DNA from: an uncultured Collinsella sp.
GTDB taxonomy: Bacteria > Actinomycetota > Coriobacteriia > Coriobacteriales > Coriobacteriaceae
Reading direction: 5' to 3'
Assembly: GCA_958412345.1 (NCBI GenBank)
Contig: CATYSO010000033.1
Coordinates: 1 to 12,240, forward strand
Length of the DNA stretch: 12,240 bases
Shown here: positions 1-7,003 of the stretch, one piece after another
Numbering within the stretch: position 1 is the stretch's first letter
Layout of the letters: each line of letters starts with the position of its first letter
Made by a program: the position numbers and the translations under genes
Notes under the pieces: generated by a model
What the model was told of the DNA's origin: nothing
Seen by the model: the letters and a program-made list of their open reading frames with translations, nothing else
The model's database searches: none

Positions 1-62
1 TAAAGAAGGCCAAGATTCGGGACGCAGTTCAATTTAAGTCTGTCCCCAATGAGTGGCCGTGC

Positions 63-93
63 TTGACTTCAACCCCACTTCACCGGGTACCAT
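63..93 (+). promoter_or_regulatory. Possible weak promoter of the DUF362 gene
   Basis: A TTGACT hexamer (63-68) resembles a -35 box, and TACCAT (88-93) could be a -10 box, but the 19-base spacer is long and the -10 match is poor. An alternative -10-like TATAGA lies at 114-119 without a good partner. No operator-like symmetry is visible. Only the position ahead of a gene with a good ribosome site supports this call. Confidence 0.25.
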
Positions 94-135
94 CCTCTAT
101 GTCTGTAACGCCATATAGATCGAGGGGATAGATCT

Positions 136-1332
136 ATGACCGCAACTGCACCCGCCAAGGTGTACTTCACCAACCTGCGCACGCACGGCCGCGAGAGCCA
201 GCTCGATAAGCTCAAGCGCCTCGTTCGCCGCGCCGGCATCGAGCAGATCGACTTTGAGAATAAGTTCGTCGCTATCAAGATTCACTTCGGTGAGCTGGGC
301 AACCTGAGCTTTCTGCGCCCCAACTACGCCCGCGCCGTCGCGGACGTCGTGAAGGAGCTGGGCGGCAAGCCCTTCCTCACCGACTGCAACACGCTCTACG
401 TCGGTAGCCGCAAAAACGCGCTCGAGCACATCGACACCGCCTACCAGAACGGCTTTACCCCGTACGCCACGGGCTGCCAGGTCATCATTGCCGACGGCCT
501 CAAGGGTACCGACGAGGCGCTCGTCCCGGTCGAGGGCGGCGAGTACGTGCACGAGGCCAAGATCGGCCAGGCGCTCATGGACGCCGATATCGTGATCAGC
601 CTCACCCACTTTAAGGGTCATGAACAGGCCGGCTTTGGCGGCGCCATGAAGAACCTGGGTATGGGTGGCGGCAGCCGCGCCGGCAAGATGGAGCAGCACG
701 CCGCCGGCAAGCCGGGCGTTGCGACCGAGCACTGCGTGGGCTGCCGTGCCTGCGAAAAGATCTGCGCGCACAATGCCATCTCGTTCGATGACACCCGCGA
801 GCGCGAGCTTGCCAGCGGCGGCACCCGCACGGTTCACGTGGCCGCCATCGACCACGACCGCTGCCTGGGCTGCGGCCGCTGCATCGGCGTGTGCAACCAG
901 GACGCCATCAAGCCCGATTACGACGCCGCGGCCGACGTGCTCAACTGCAAGATCGCCGAGTACACCAAGGCCATCGTCGACGGTCGCCCGAGCTTCCACA
1001 TCTCGCTGGCCATGGACATCAGCCCCAACTGCGACTGCCACGCCGAGAACGACACGCCCATCGTCAACGACATCGGCATGTTCGCGAGCTTCGATCCAGT
1101 TGCCATCGACCAAGCCTGCGCCGATGCCGTCATGGCATCCGAGCCGCTGCCCAACACCGAGCTCACCGATAGTGCCGCCAAGATGGAGCACAACCACGAG
1201 CATCTGGAGGGCGAGCAGGCCAAGGATCCCTTCTGCATCACGCATCCCGACACCGACTGGCGCTCCTGCATCGCGCACGCCGAGAAGATCGGCCTGGGCA
1301 CGAGCAAGTACGAGCTCATCGAGGTCAAGTAG
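136..1332 (+). CDS. DUF362 domain protein with two [4Fe-4S] ferredoxin motifs
   Basis: A 398-residue protein. Residues 1-190 look like the DUF362 domain. It is followed by two adjacent ferredoxin motifs of the form CxxCxxCxxxC, with cysteines at 200, 203, 206, 210 and at 243, 246, 249, 253, so two [4Fe-4S] clusters are expected. A conserved-looking C-terminal block around SPNCDCH and SFDPVAID follows. There is no signal peptide or membrane segment, so it should be a cytoplasmic electron-transfer protein; its partner and substrate are not known for the family. The ATG at 136 is chosen because GAGGGG at 122-127 lies eight bases upstream. The gene stands alone and ends at a strong bidirectional terminator. 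Domain assignment is confident; the biological role is not. Confidence 0.88.
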   Translation: MTATAPAKVYFTNLRTHGRESQLDKLKRLVRRAGIEQIDFENKFVAIKIHFGELGNLSFLRPNYARAVADVVKELGGKPFLTDCNTLYVGSRKNALEHIDTAYQNGFTPYATGCQVIIADGLKGTDEALVPVEGGEYVHEAKIGQALMDADIVISLTHFKGHEQAGFGGAMKNLGMGGGSRAGKMEQHAAGKPGVATEHCVGCRACEKICAHNAISFDDTRERELASGGTRTVHVAAIDHDRCLGCGRCIGVCNQDAIKPDYDAAADVLNCKIAEYTKAIVDGRPSFHISLAMDISPNCDCHAENDTPIVNDIGMFASFDPVAIDQACADAVMASEPLPNTELTDSAAKMEHNHEHLEGEQAKDPFCITHPDTDWRSCIAHAEKIGLGTSKYELIEVK

Positions 1333-1379
1333 CACCTAGCTATTAGACAAAACAAGCGCTTTTGTAGCGCAACGTTAGC

Positions 1380-1419
1380 AAAAGCCGCCCGTGAGCACAG
1401 TGCCCACGGGCGGCTTTTT
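1380..1419. terminator. Bidirectional rho-independent terminator
   Basis: A near-perfect GC stem: AAAAGCCGCCCGTG (1380-1393) pairs with CACGGGCGGCTTTT (1405-1418) around an 11-base loop. T residues (1415-1419) follow on the + strand and complementary A residues precede it, so it can also stop transcription from the minus-strand hydrolase. It lies between two convergent genes, as expected for a shared terminator. Confidence 0.88.
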
Positions 1420-1464
1420 GGAAGTGCTAGGGGGTCAGATAGACCAGTAAACCGTACTATTTGC

Positions 1465-2430
1465 CTAAAAATACTCGTCGAGGAAGTCGTCGACCGTATT
1501 CCAGTAGAGCTCGGGGTCGACTTGCGCGCTCTTGGCGTGGGTGGCGCCGTGGATGGTGAGCTTTTGCTTGACCTTGCTGGCGCACGCGTCGTAGTTTTGG
1601 TCGAGCATGTCGTACGGTACAAAGGTGTCCTGGTCGCCGTGGATAAACAGCATGGGAATCGTCGCGTGTTTGAGTTGCTCCACACTGCTCGCCTTATGAA
1701 AGTCGTAGCCCGCGCGCACGTTGCACACCAAGTTTGCTACATCGAGCAAGGGAAAGCTGGGCAGGCCGAACACGTCCTTGAGCTGCAGAGAAAACTCGTC
1801 CCAAACACTCGTATAACCGCAGTCCTCGATAATGCATTTCACATTGGACGGCAAAGATTCCCCCGCTACATTCATGGCAGTCGCCGCGCCCATCGACTCG
1901 CCAAAGACCAGGATGCGCGCCTTGGGATCGGCCGCAACGATCCGCCCGATCCACGCGACGACATCGAGTCGCTCGGGCCAGCCCATGCCGATGTAGTCAC
2001 CGCCGGAACGCTCGTGGGCGCGGGCAGCAGGTGCGAGCACGTTCATGCCGCGGTCGTGGAATCGCTTGACGTATCGGGCCATACCGATGGGCTCGTTGGT
2101 ATATCCATGCAGGCAGACGGCGTAGTCGTGCGTGCTCTCCGACGCAGCAAAATACCAGGCGGCAAGCTCGGTCCCGTCGTCCGCGGTGAGGCTGCTGCTC
2201 TCGCGGTTTTCCTTAAACCACGCCCGCGCCTCGGTCTCCTCGACGTCCATCTGCTCGCCCTTTTCGGCGTCCTTGCCGTCCTGCATCATCTTCATGGTGT
2301 AGGGCGCTTGGGGATTCAGGGCAAAGTCGAACAAGAAGTTGCCGGCAAACCCCAGCAGCGCGACAACGAGCACCAGCGCAACGATGCCGGCTATCTTGAG
2401 CTTTCGATGGGAACGTGCGTTTTGAGACAT
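1465..2430 (-). CDS. Membrane-anchored alpha/beta hydrolase
   Basis: A 321-residue protein with one N-terminal membrane segment (about residues 12-34) after a basic stretch, so the catalytic part is probably exported and tethered. The fold is shown by an oxyanion-type HG (108-109), the nucleophile elbow GESMG with Ser179, a GDQDTFVP segment whose Asp268 fits the acid, and His298 in GATH. The triad therefore looks complete, and the family is the YqkD-like/COG1073 serine hydrolases of unknown substrate. The usual PDxRGHGxS stretch reads PAARAHERS (134-142), followed by the expected GGDYIGMGW. The ATG is preceded on its own strand by GGAAAG (2437-2442), six bases upstream. It is monocistronic, with a strong promoter overlapped by palindromes, which suggests repressor control. 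Esterase or peptidase activity is a guess. Confidence 0.87.
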   Translation of the reverse strand: MSQNARSHRKLKIAGIVALVLVVALLGFAGNFLFDFALNPQAPYTMKMMQDGKDAEKGEQMDVEETEARAWFKENRESSSLTADDGTELAAWYFAASESTHDYAVCLHGYTNEPIGMARYVKRFHDRGMNVLAPAARAHERSGGDYIGMGWPERLDVVAWIGRIVAADPKARILVFGESMGAATAMNVAGESLPSNVKCIIEDCGYTSVWDEFSLQLKDVFGLPSFPLLDVANLVCNVRAGYDFHKASSVEQLKHATIPMLFIHGDQDTFVPYDMLDQNYDACASKVKQKLTIHGATHAKSAQVDPELYWNTVDDFLDEYF

Positions 2431-2449
2431 AAGAAGCTTTCCTATAAGA

Positions 2450-2510
2450 TGTTAATACATCAACATTTAATGCAAGCGCATTATGGATGTTCGCCGTTGA
2501 TGCGTCAACA
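2450..2510. promoter_or_regulatory. Palindromic operator-like sites around the hydrolase promoter
   Basis: TGTTAATACATCAACA (2450-2465) and CGTTGATGCGTCAACA (2495-2510) agree at 12 of 16 positions and are each near-palindromic, suggesting a site close to TGTTGATGYATCAACA. The second covers the -35 box; the first lies just downstream of the expected transcription start. Between them TAATGC-AAGC-GCATTA (2468-2483) overlaps the -10 box. This arrangement fits a dimeric repressor, for instance of the TetR type, but no regulator gene is in the window and the protein is unknown. Confidence 0.5.
2480..2508 (-). promoter_or_regulatory. Sigma-A-type promoter of the hydrolase
   Basis: Read on the minus strand, TTGACG (2503-2508) and CATAAT (2480-2485) are separated by exactly 17 bases, an excellent match to a housekeeping promoter. 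Transcription should start near 2473, giving a leader of about 43 bases before the ATG at 2430. Three palindromes overlap or flank these boxes. Confidence 0.75.
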
Positions 2511-2575
2511 AGCAAAGAATGGGTAAACAAAGGGTCACGTAAGGTGCAAATTTCGCACGTACCCAGACGCTTTGA

Positions 2576-2581
2576 TATAGT
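2576..2581 (+). promoter_or_regulatory. Possible -10 box of the hemolysin III-like gene
   Basis: TATAGT lies 20 bases before the ribosome-binding site and 35 bases before the ATG at 2617, a sensible place for a -10 box. No convincing -35 hexamer is found 16-18 bases upstream. The promoter would fire divergently from that of the hydrolase. Confidence 0.4.
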
Positions 2582-2616
2582 GTTGAGAACTATTTACGTT
2601 GGAGGATGTAACCGGC

Positions 2617-3300
2617 ATGTCCGATTCGAGCGACAGTTCCAAGCCGCGACCTAAGGCCGCGGCCGTTCCGCAGTACACGGTGGGCGAGGAGATCATGAAC
2701 TCCGTCACCCATGGTGTCGGCTGCCTGCTGGGTATCGCAGGCCTCGTACTTCTGATCGTATTCGCTGCCCTGCGCGGTGGCGGCCCGGCACATATGGCCG
2801 CGGCGATCGTCTACGGCGTCAGCATCATCCTCGAATACCTGGCCTCCACGCTCTATCACGCGATTCAGCCCGCGGGGGCCAAGCGCGTATTCCGTATCAT
2901 CGACCACAGCTGCATCTACCTGCTCATTGCGGGCAGCTATACGCCGTTTTGCCTTATCACGTTGGCAGACGACGGCGGTGCCGCGCTGTTCTTTGCCGTA
3001 TGGGCCATCGCCATTATCGGCATCGCCCTCGAGTGCTTTATGCGTGAGCGCCAGCCGCACTGGGTAAGCGGCTTGGTCTACCTGCTGATGGGCTGGCTCG
3101 TCGTCTTTAAGCTTCCCGCGCTCGTGGCGCTGCTGAACCCCGTCGCGTTGGCGCTGCTCGCCGTCGGCGGCGTGTGCTACACCGTGGGCGTGCCGTTCTA
3201 CATCGCCAAAAACGTGCGCTACCTGCACAGTGTGTTTCACCTGTGGGTGCTCGCCGGTAGCATCTTCCAGTTCATGGCGGTGATCCTCTTCGTAATCTAG
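2617..3300 (+). CDS. Hemolysin III family (PAQR-like) integral membrane protein
   Basis: A 227-residue, mostly hydrophobic protein with about seven membrane helices after a polar N-terminus of about 25 residues. It carries the hemolysin III/YqfA family blocks: NSVTHG (28-33), STLYH (77-81), IDHSCIYLLIAGSYTPF (95-111) and HSVFH (204-208). Ser77, His81, Asp96, His204 and His208 match the metal-site pattern of the PAQR superfamily, whose bacterial members have been linked to membrane homeostasis; the hemolysin name is historical and says little about function. The start is ATG 2617, ten bases after GGAGG (2601-2605). A longer reading from TTG 2599 would overlap that ribosome site and is rejected. 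It is transcribed alone, divergently from the hydrolase. Confidence 0.88.
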   Translation: MSDSSDSSKPRPKAAAVPQYTVGEEIMNSVTHGVGCLLGIAGLVLLIVFAALRGGGPAHMAAAIVYGVSIILEYLASTLYHAIQPAGAKRVFRIIDHSCIYLLIAGSYTPFCLITLADDGGAALFFAVWAIAIIGIALECFMRERQPHWVSGLVYLLMGWLVVFKLPALVALLNPVALALLAVGGVCYTVGVPFYIAKNVRYLHSVFHLWVLAGSIFQFMAVILFVI

Positions 3301-3414
3301 CGATCGCGCCTGCGCCCGCGAATCCATCCGGACAACCGCTGGGCGCAATTGCCCTATCCGCCCTCAACGTTTGTTACCTAACATCCCGAATCTTGGAGGT
3401 TCGAGAAACTCCCG

Positions 3415-4788
3415 ATGGACATAACCATCTCCCTTATCACCACCCTCGTTTTGACCCTCATCAACGGCTACTTCTCTATGTCCGAGATGGCCCTCACCAC
3501 GGCCAAGCGCGCCGTGCTGGAGCACGAGGCCGAGGAGGGCGACAAGCGTGCCGAGCGCGCCATTAAGCTCGCCGCCGACTCCGACCAGCTGCTGGCAACC
3601 ATCCAGGTCGCCATCACGCTCGTGGGCTTCGCCTCGTCTGCCGTCGCCTCGACGAGCTTGTCCGACCCGCTCGCCACGTGGCTCATGAGCTTTGGCATCG
3701 CGCCGCTCTCCGCCATCGCGCGCGGGCTGGCACCGGTCATCATTACCGTCGCCGTCGCCTTCGTGTCCATCGTGATTGGAGAACTCGTGCCCAAGCGCAT
3801 TGGCCTGGCCAACGCCGAGGGCGTGTCCAAGCAGGTCGTGGGGCCGCTTTCCGTGTTCCAGAAGATCGCCCGCCCACTCGTGTGGCTGACCGGCGCCTGC
3901 TCCGACGGCCTGGCCCGTATCCTGCGCATCAAGAGCGCCGACGACCGCCAGAACGTCTCGGAGGAAGAGATCAAGTACATGGTCTCGGAGCAGGACGACC
4001 TGCTCGACGAGGAAAAGCGCATGATCCACGAGATCTTCGACCTGGGCGACACCGTTGCCCGCGAGGTCATGGTGCCGCGCGTGGACACCACCATGTGCGA
4101 GGATGACGAGACGGTCGCCGACGTGCTGTCCACCATGCGCCAGACCGGCTTCAGCCGTATCCCCGTCTACCACGAGGATCCCGACAACGTGGCGGGCATC
4201 GCGCACATCAAGGACCTGATTCAGCCCGCGCTCGACGGCAAGGGTGACCAGCCCATCGCCGACTTTTTGCGCGACGCCACCTTTGTGCCCGACACTAAGG
4301 ACATTCTGCCGCTGCTGTCCGAGATGCAGACCTCGCACGATCAGATCGTGGTGGTCGTGGACGAGTACGGCGGCACGGCCGGCATCATCACCATCGAGGA
4401 CATCGTCGAGGAGATCGTCGGCGAGATCGAGGACGAGTTCGACCCCGATAACAAGTACCTCACGCGCCTCTCGCGCCGCGAGTGGCTCGTCGATGGGCGT
4501 TTTTCGTGCGATGATGCGATTGAGCTTGGATGGCCGCTCGAGGAAAGCGATGATTATGAGACCATCGCCGGCTGGATTTTGGAGCTTTGCGACTCGGTGC
4601 CCGACATCGGAGAGGTGTTTGAGGTCGCGGGGTACAAGTTTAAGGTGCAGTCGATGCGTGGCCAGCGCATCTCGCTCATTCGCGTGATCGCTCCGGCCGA
4701 AACCGATAAGAAGGATTCCGAGTCCGCGGCGGACGAGCCGGCGGCGTCGGGTGCGGGTTCCGCGAATCCGCACGACGGCGACGAGTAG
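3415..4788 (+). CDS. CNNM/CorC (HlyC/CorC) family membrane protein with CBS pair
   Basis: A 457-residue protein in the standard order: a CNNM (DUF21) membrane domain (about 1-185) with SMSEMAL (21-27) and GELVPKR (122-128); a CBS pair (about 215-335) containing REVMVPR and DEYGGTAGIIT (316-326); the EDIVEEIVGEIEDEFD linker; then a CorC_HlyC domain (about 350-427). The last 30 residues are acidic and low in complexity. Relatives are implicated in Mg2+ (and Co2+) efflux or transport, with nucleotide or Mg2+ sensing by the CBS domains. GGAGG at 3395-3399 is 15 bases before the ATG, further than usual, but no better start codon lies between. Twenty-four bases separate it from the next gene, so they are probably co-transcribed. 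The stop codon sits in a 15-bp tandem duplication. Confidence 0.9.
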   Translation: MDITISLITTLVLTLINGYFSMSEMALTTAKRAVLEHEAEEGDKRAERAIKLAADSDQLLATIQVAITLVGFASSAVASTSLSDPLATWLMSFGIAPLSAIARGLAPVIITVAVAFVSIVIGELVPKRIGLANAEGVSKQVVGPLSVFQKIARPLVWLTGACSDGLARILRIKSADDRQNVSEEEIKYMVSEQDDLLDEEKRMIHEIFDLGDTVAREVMVPRVDTTMCEDDETVADVLSTMRQTGFSRIPVYHEDPDNVAGIAHIKDLIQPALDGKGDQPIADFLRDATFVPDTKDILPLLSEMQTSHDQIVVVVDEYGGTAGIITIEDIVEEIVGEIEDEFDPDNKYLTRLSRREWLVDGRFSCDDAIELGWPLEESDDYETIAGWILELCDSVPDIGEVFEVAGYKFKVQSMRGQRISLIRVIAPAETDKKDSESAADEPAASGAGSANPHDGDE

Positions 4789-4812
4789 GACAAGGACGAG
4801 TAGGGGAGAGTT

Positions 4813-5643
4813 ATGGCAGGCCTGTTCAACATCCTTAAGGTCACCGTCAGCGAGGACAAGATCTGCGCGCATGTGCTGGTGAACCCCGGCATGCCGCTCA
4901 TGACCTCGGAGGATATCGAGGCCACGGCGCGCGTGTACTATCTGGTGCCGGCGATTGCCAAGCATCTGTGCCTGGGCGATTCCGGCCGCGAGTTCCAGGA
5001 TTGCATGGGTCAGACTGAGCTCTGCCACCTGTTGGAGCACGTGTCGGTCGAGCTGATGAACGAGACCGGCCTTGCCGGCAATATCTCGTGCGGGCGCACC
5101 CGCGTGAGCGAGCATGACGAGCGCGTCTTTGAGATTGAACTTTCGTGTCCCGACGACGCGTTGGCCATCGGCGCGCTGTCGTCTGCCACCTTCATGATGG
5201 ATTGGGCCTACCTGCATGCCGACCAGCCCGCCCCCGACGTGGACGGCACGGTCGCGGGCCTGCGCAACCTGGTGCTGGGTATGCGCGCCGAGGCCGAGGG
5301 CAAGGATCCGCACGAGGCCGTCGCCGCCGCGAATGGCGAGGACGTTGCCGAGGATGCGGCCGAGGGCGATGCTCCTGCCGACGCCGTTGTCGATCCCGTT
5401 GTCGATGCGGCCGCCGAGCCGGCAGTTGAGCCCCAGGGCGTCCCCAACTTTGAAGACGAGCCCCAGGTGGCGATTGATACCGAGGGCGCGGTTGTCGAGA
5501 ACCACGAGGCCCCCGCGGCCGTCTTCGGCGGCGCGGCAACGGCTCCGGCTGGCTCGGTGCACGAAAGCGCGCTGCCGCTCGTAGACGGTGCCGGCGAGGA
5601 TCCGGCGGCCACGACGGCCATGCCGGCCCTGCCTGTGGAATAG
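4813..5643 (+). CDS. Unnamed protein; N-terminal half resembles the cyanophycin synthetase N domain
   Basis: A 276-residue soluble protein. Residues 1-160 are well conserved in style and the rest (about 160-276) is an acidic Ala/Pro/Glu/Asp-rich tail, probably disordered. Residues about 40-130 recall the N-terminal domain of cyanophycin synthetase (CphA): a VPAIAKHLCLGDSG stretch, then CHLLEHVSVEL (71-81) against the CphA pattern HxxEHVALEL, GRTR (94-97), and RVFEIEL (104-110) against VVFEY. The ATP-grasp and Mur-ligase-like domains of CphA are absent, so it cannot make cyanophycin on its own. His72, Glu75, His76 and Glu80 form an HxxEHxxxE pattern that could bind metal. The start has GGGGAG just upstream (4803-4808). 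It follows the CNNM/CorC gene by 24 bases. The homology is judged by eye, and no function is assigned. Confidence 0.8.
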   Translation: MAGLFNILKVTVSEDKICAHVLVNPGMPLMTSEDIEATARVYYLVPAIAKHLCLGDSGREFQDCMGQTELCHLLEHVSVELMNETGLAGNISCGRTRVSEHDERVFEIELSCPDDALAIGALSSATFMMDWAYLHADQPAPDVDGTVAGLRNLVLGMRAEAEGKDPHEAVAAANGEDVAEDAAEGDAPADAVVDPVVDAAAEPAVEPQGVPNFEDEPQVAIDTEGAVVENHEAPAAVFGGAATAPAGSVHESALPLVDGAGEDPAATTAMPALPVE

Positions 5644-5729
5644 ACAGATTCGTAACACATTCGATAGGCCGTATTGCCTGCGTCTTTACCGTATGCAGAT
5701 GAGCGGGGCGGCAAGTGTTGCGCTGCGGG

Positions 5730-5735
5730 TATAAT
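5730..5735 (+). promoter_or_regulatory. -10 box of the YtxH/PRC-barrel transcription unit
   Basis: A perfect TATAAT 51 bases before the chosen ATG (5787). The region 17 bases upstream (GGCGGC) is not a good -35 box. The short leader holds a small hairpin, GGGCGC-CGAC-GTGCCC (5754-5769, one G-U pair), just before the ribosome-binding site. Confidence 0.55.
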
Positions 5736-5786
5736 GGACAGCATTCAAACGGTGGGCGCCGACGTGCCCGCAGGAGAGGAATGATC

Positions 5787-6176
5787 ATGGGTAAGACTTT
5801 TAGCTTTGTCTCCGGTGCACTCTTTGGTGCCGCTGCCGGCGCTATCATCGGCGTTGCTCTGGCCCCGCGCTCGGGTGCCGAGACCCGCGCCATGGCTGCC
5901 GATATCGCCAACGACGCTTGGGATAACATGCGCGATACCTACGAGCACGGTGCCGAGGAGGCCCGCGCCGCGGTCAACGACTTCGGCCCGATGGTCGATG
6001 CCAAGACCGATGACCTGCGCGCCAAGGTCGACCTGGCCCGCGAGCGTATGGATCAGCTGCGCGAGCAGCTCAACGACGCCATTTCGGGCGGCAACGTGAC
6101 GCCCGCTGCCGACGTCGTGGTCGAGAACGCCGCCGAGGCCGACACCGAGGCTGCGGAGCCCTCGACCGAGGCATAA
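5787..6176 (+). CDS. YtxH domain-containing small membrane protein
   Basis: A 129-residue protein with one Gly/Ala-rich N-terminal membrane helix (about residues 5-26), directly followed by the LAPRSGAETR block typical of YtxH proteins, then a charged alpha-helical region (about 30-100) and an acidic low-complexity end. YtxH proteins are general-stress or envelope-associated proteins of unclear mechanism. Start ATG 5787 is preferred over ATG 5781 because the purine-rich ribosome site (GGAGAGGA, 5773-5780) would almost touch 5781 and the family normally begins right before the glycine-rich helix. Its stop TAA overlaps the next start codon by one base (TAATG), pointing to translational coupling with the PRC-barrel protein. 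Confidence 0.82.
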   Translation: MGKTFSFVSGALFGAAAGAIIGVALAPRSGAETRAMAADIANDAWDNMRDTYEHGAEEARAAVNDFGPMVDAKTDDLRAKVDLARERMDQLREQLNDAISGGNVTPAADVVVENAAEADTEAAEPSTEA

Positions 6177-6931
6177 TGCGCGCCGGGGATTTTGTCGGCG
6201 CCAAGATCTATCGCAAGCCCACCGAGGACAAGTGCACTAAAAAGGACGGCACGCCACGTAGCCCTAAAAAGCTCGGAAAGATACACTTTCCGGTCTTTAC
6301 TCCGGGCGGAACGCGCGTGGTGGGCTTTATGGTTCGCCAGTCCGACATTGCGGGCATGATCGAGCGCCCCGACCGTTTTGTGGCGCTCGATGCCATCGGC
6401 GTCTATGAGGGCGCCATTGCGGTGAATGACGTCAAGGACACCTACGATGCCGCCGCGGCCAAGCGCCTCGACATTAACCTGGACGATTGCATCATCTGGG
6501 TTGGTATGGACGTGCGCACGGAATCGGGCGATGTCGTGGGCTATTGTTCGGACGTGGAGTTCAAGCCGCGCTCGGGCATCGTCCAGATGTTCTATGTGAC
6601 TGCCGGTGCCGCTTCGAGCGTGCTTGTCGGTGACACGCGGGTGCCGCCGACGATGCTGCGCGGCTACGAGAACGGCGCGATGATCGTTTCGGACGAGGTC
6701 AAGGCGCTCGGGTATTCGGGCGGCGCCGCCGCAAAGGCTGCCGAGGCCAGTGTCGTGGTGGGCGATAAGGTCAAAAAGGGCGCCAAGGTGCTCGATGACA
6801 AGGGATCGGTCGCCGTGGACAAGGGCAGTCGCGCGCTGGGCAAGCAGCTCGGCAAGACGCGCGGCATGTTCAAGGCCTTTAAGGACGAATACCAAAAGGC
6901 GAGCGGGGGCTCGTCAAAAGCTAGCAAATAG
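6176..6931 (+). CDS. PRC-barrel domain protein
   Basis: A 251-residue soluble protein. Two PRC-barrel-like units are visible: the first around residues 3-85 (GDFVGAKIY, then KLGKIHFPVF and VVGFMVRQ) and the second around 105-175 (IIWVGMDVRTESGDVVGYCSDVEF). The C-terminal 75 residues are Lys/Ala-rich and likely helical or disordered. PRC barrels are small beta-barrels found in photosynthetic reaction centre subunit H and the RNA-processing protein RimM; stand-alone bacterial ones mostly lack a known role. The start overlaps the YtxH stop by one base and uses GAGG (6168-6171). It is the middle gene of an apparent YtxH, PRC-barrel, NodB-like cluster. The N-terminus of the MgtE-like protein at 8733 carries related PRC-type units. 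Confidence 0.78.
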   Translation: MRAGDFVGAKIYRKPTEDKCTKKDGTPRSPKKLGKIHFPVFTPGGTRVVGFMVRQSDIAGMIERPDRFVALDAIGVYEGAIAVNDVKDTYDAAAAKRLDINLDDCIIWVGMDVRTESGDVVGYCSDVEFKPRSGIVQMFYVTAGAASSVLVGDTRVPPTMLRGYENGAMIVSDEVKALGYSGGAAAKAAEASVVVGDKVKKGAKVLDDKGSVAVDKGSRALGKQLGKTRGMFKAFKDEYQKASGGSSKASK

Positions 6932-6952
6932 CGACGTACCAAATGATGGGAG

Positions 6953-6982
6953 GCGAGCCGGAGACATGTTGCTCCGGCTCGC
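6953..6982 (+). terminator. GC-rich hairpin, possible weak terminator or attenuator
   Basis: GCGAGCCGGAG (6953-6963) pairs perfectly with CTCCGGCTCGC (6972-6982) around an 8-base loop. Only a broken T stretch follows (TGTGTTTA), so termination may be partial. It lies between the PRC-barrel gene and the NodB-like gene, whose ribosome site begins about ten bases later, so it may reduce rather than block read-through. Confidence 0.5.
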
Positions 6983-7003
6983 TGTGTTTATGGGGGAGGG
7001 CAC

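Noticed and set aside
1356..1370. GCGCT-TTTGT-AGCGC small hairpin just before the terminator
   Set aside because: Only five pairs, and it is followed directly by a much stronger terminator; no separate role is needed.
3301..3414. GGGC-GCAATT-GCCC hairpin and TGTTA-CC-TAACA dyad before the CNNM/CorC gene
   Set aside because: Arms of four and five bases without a T run or clear promoter boxes nearby; too weak to call a terminator or operator.
3364..5658. Very long open frame on the minus strand (764 codons), and similar long antisense frames opposite 136-1332 and 8733-10577
   Set aside because: They are mirror frames of GC-rich, well-recognised genes, rich in Arg/His/Gly/Ala without any family motif, and lack ribosome sites.
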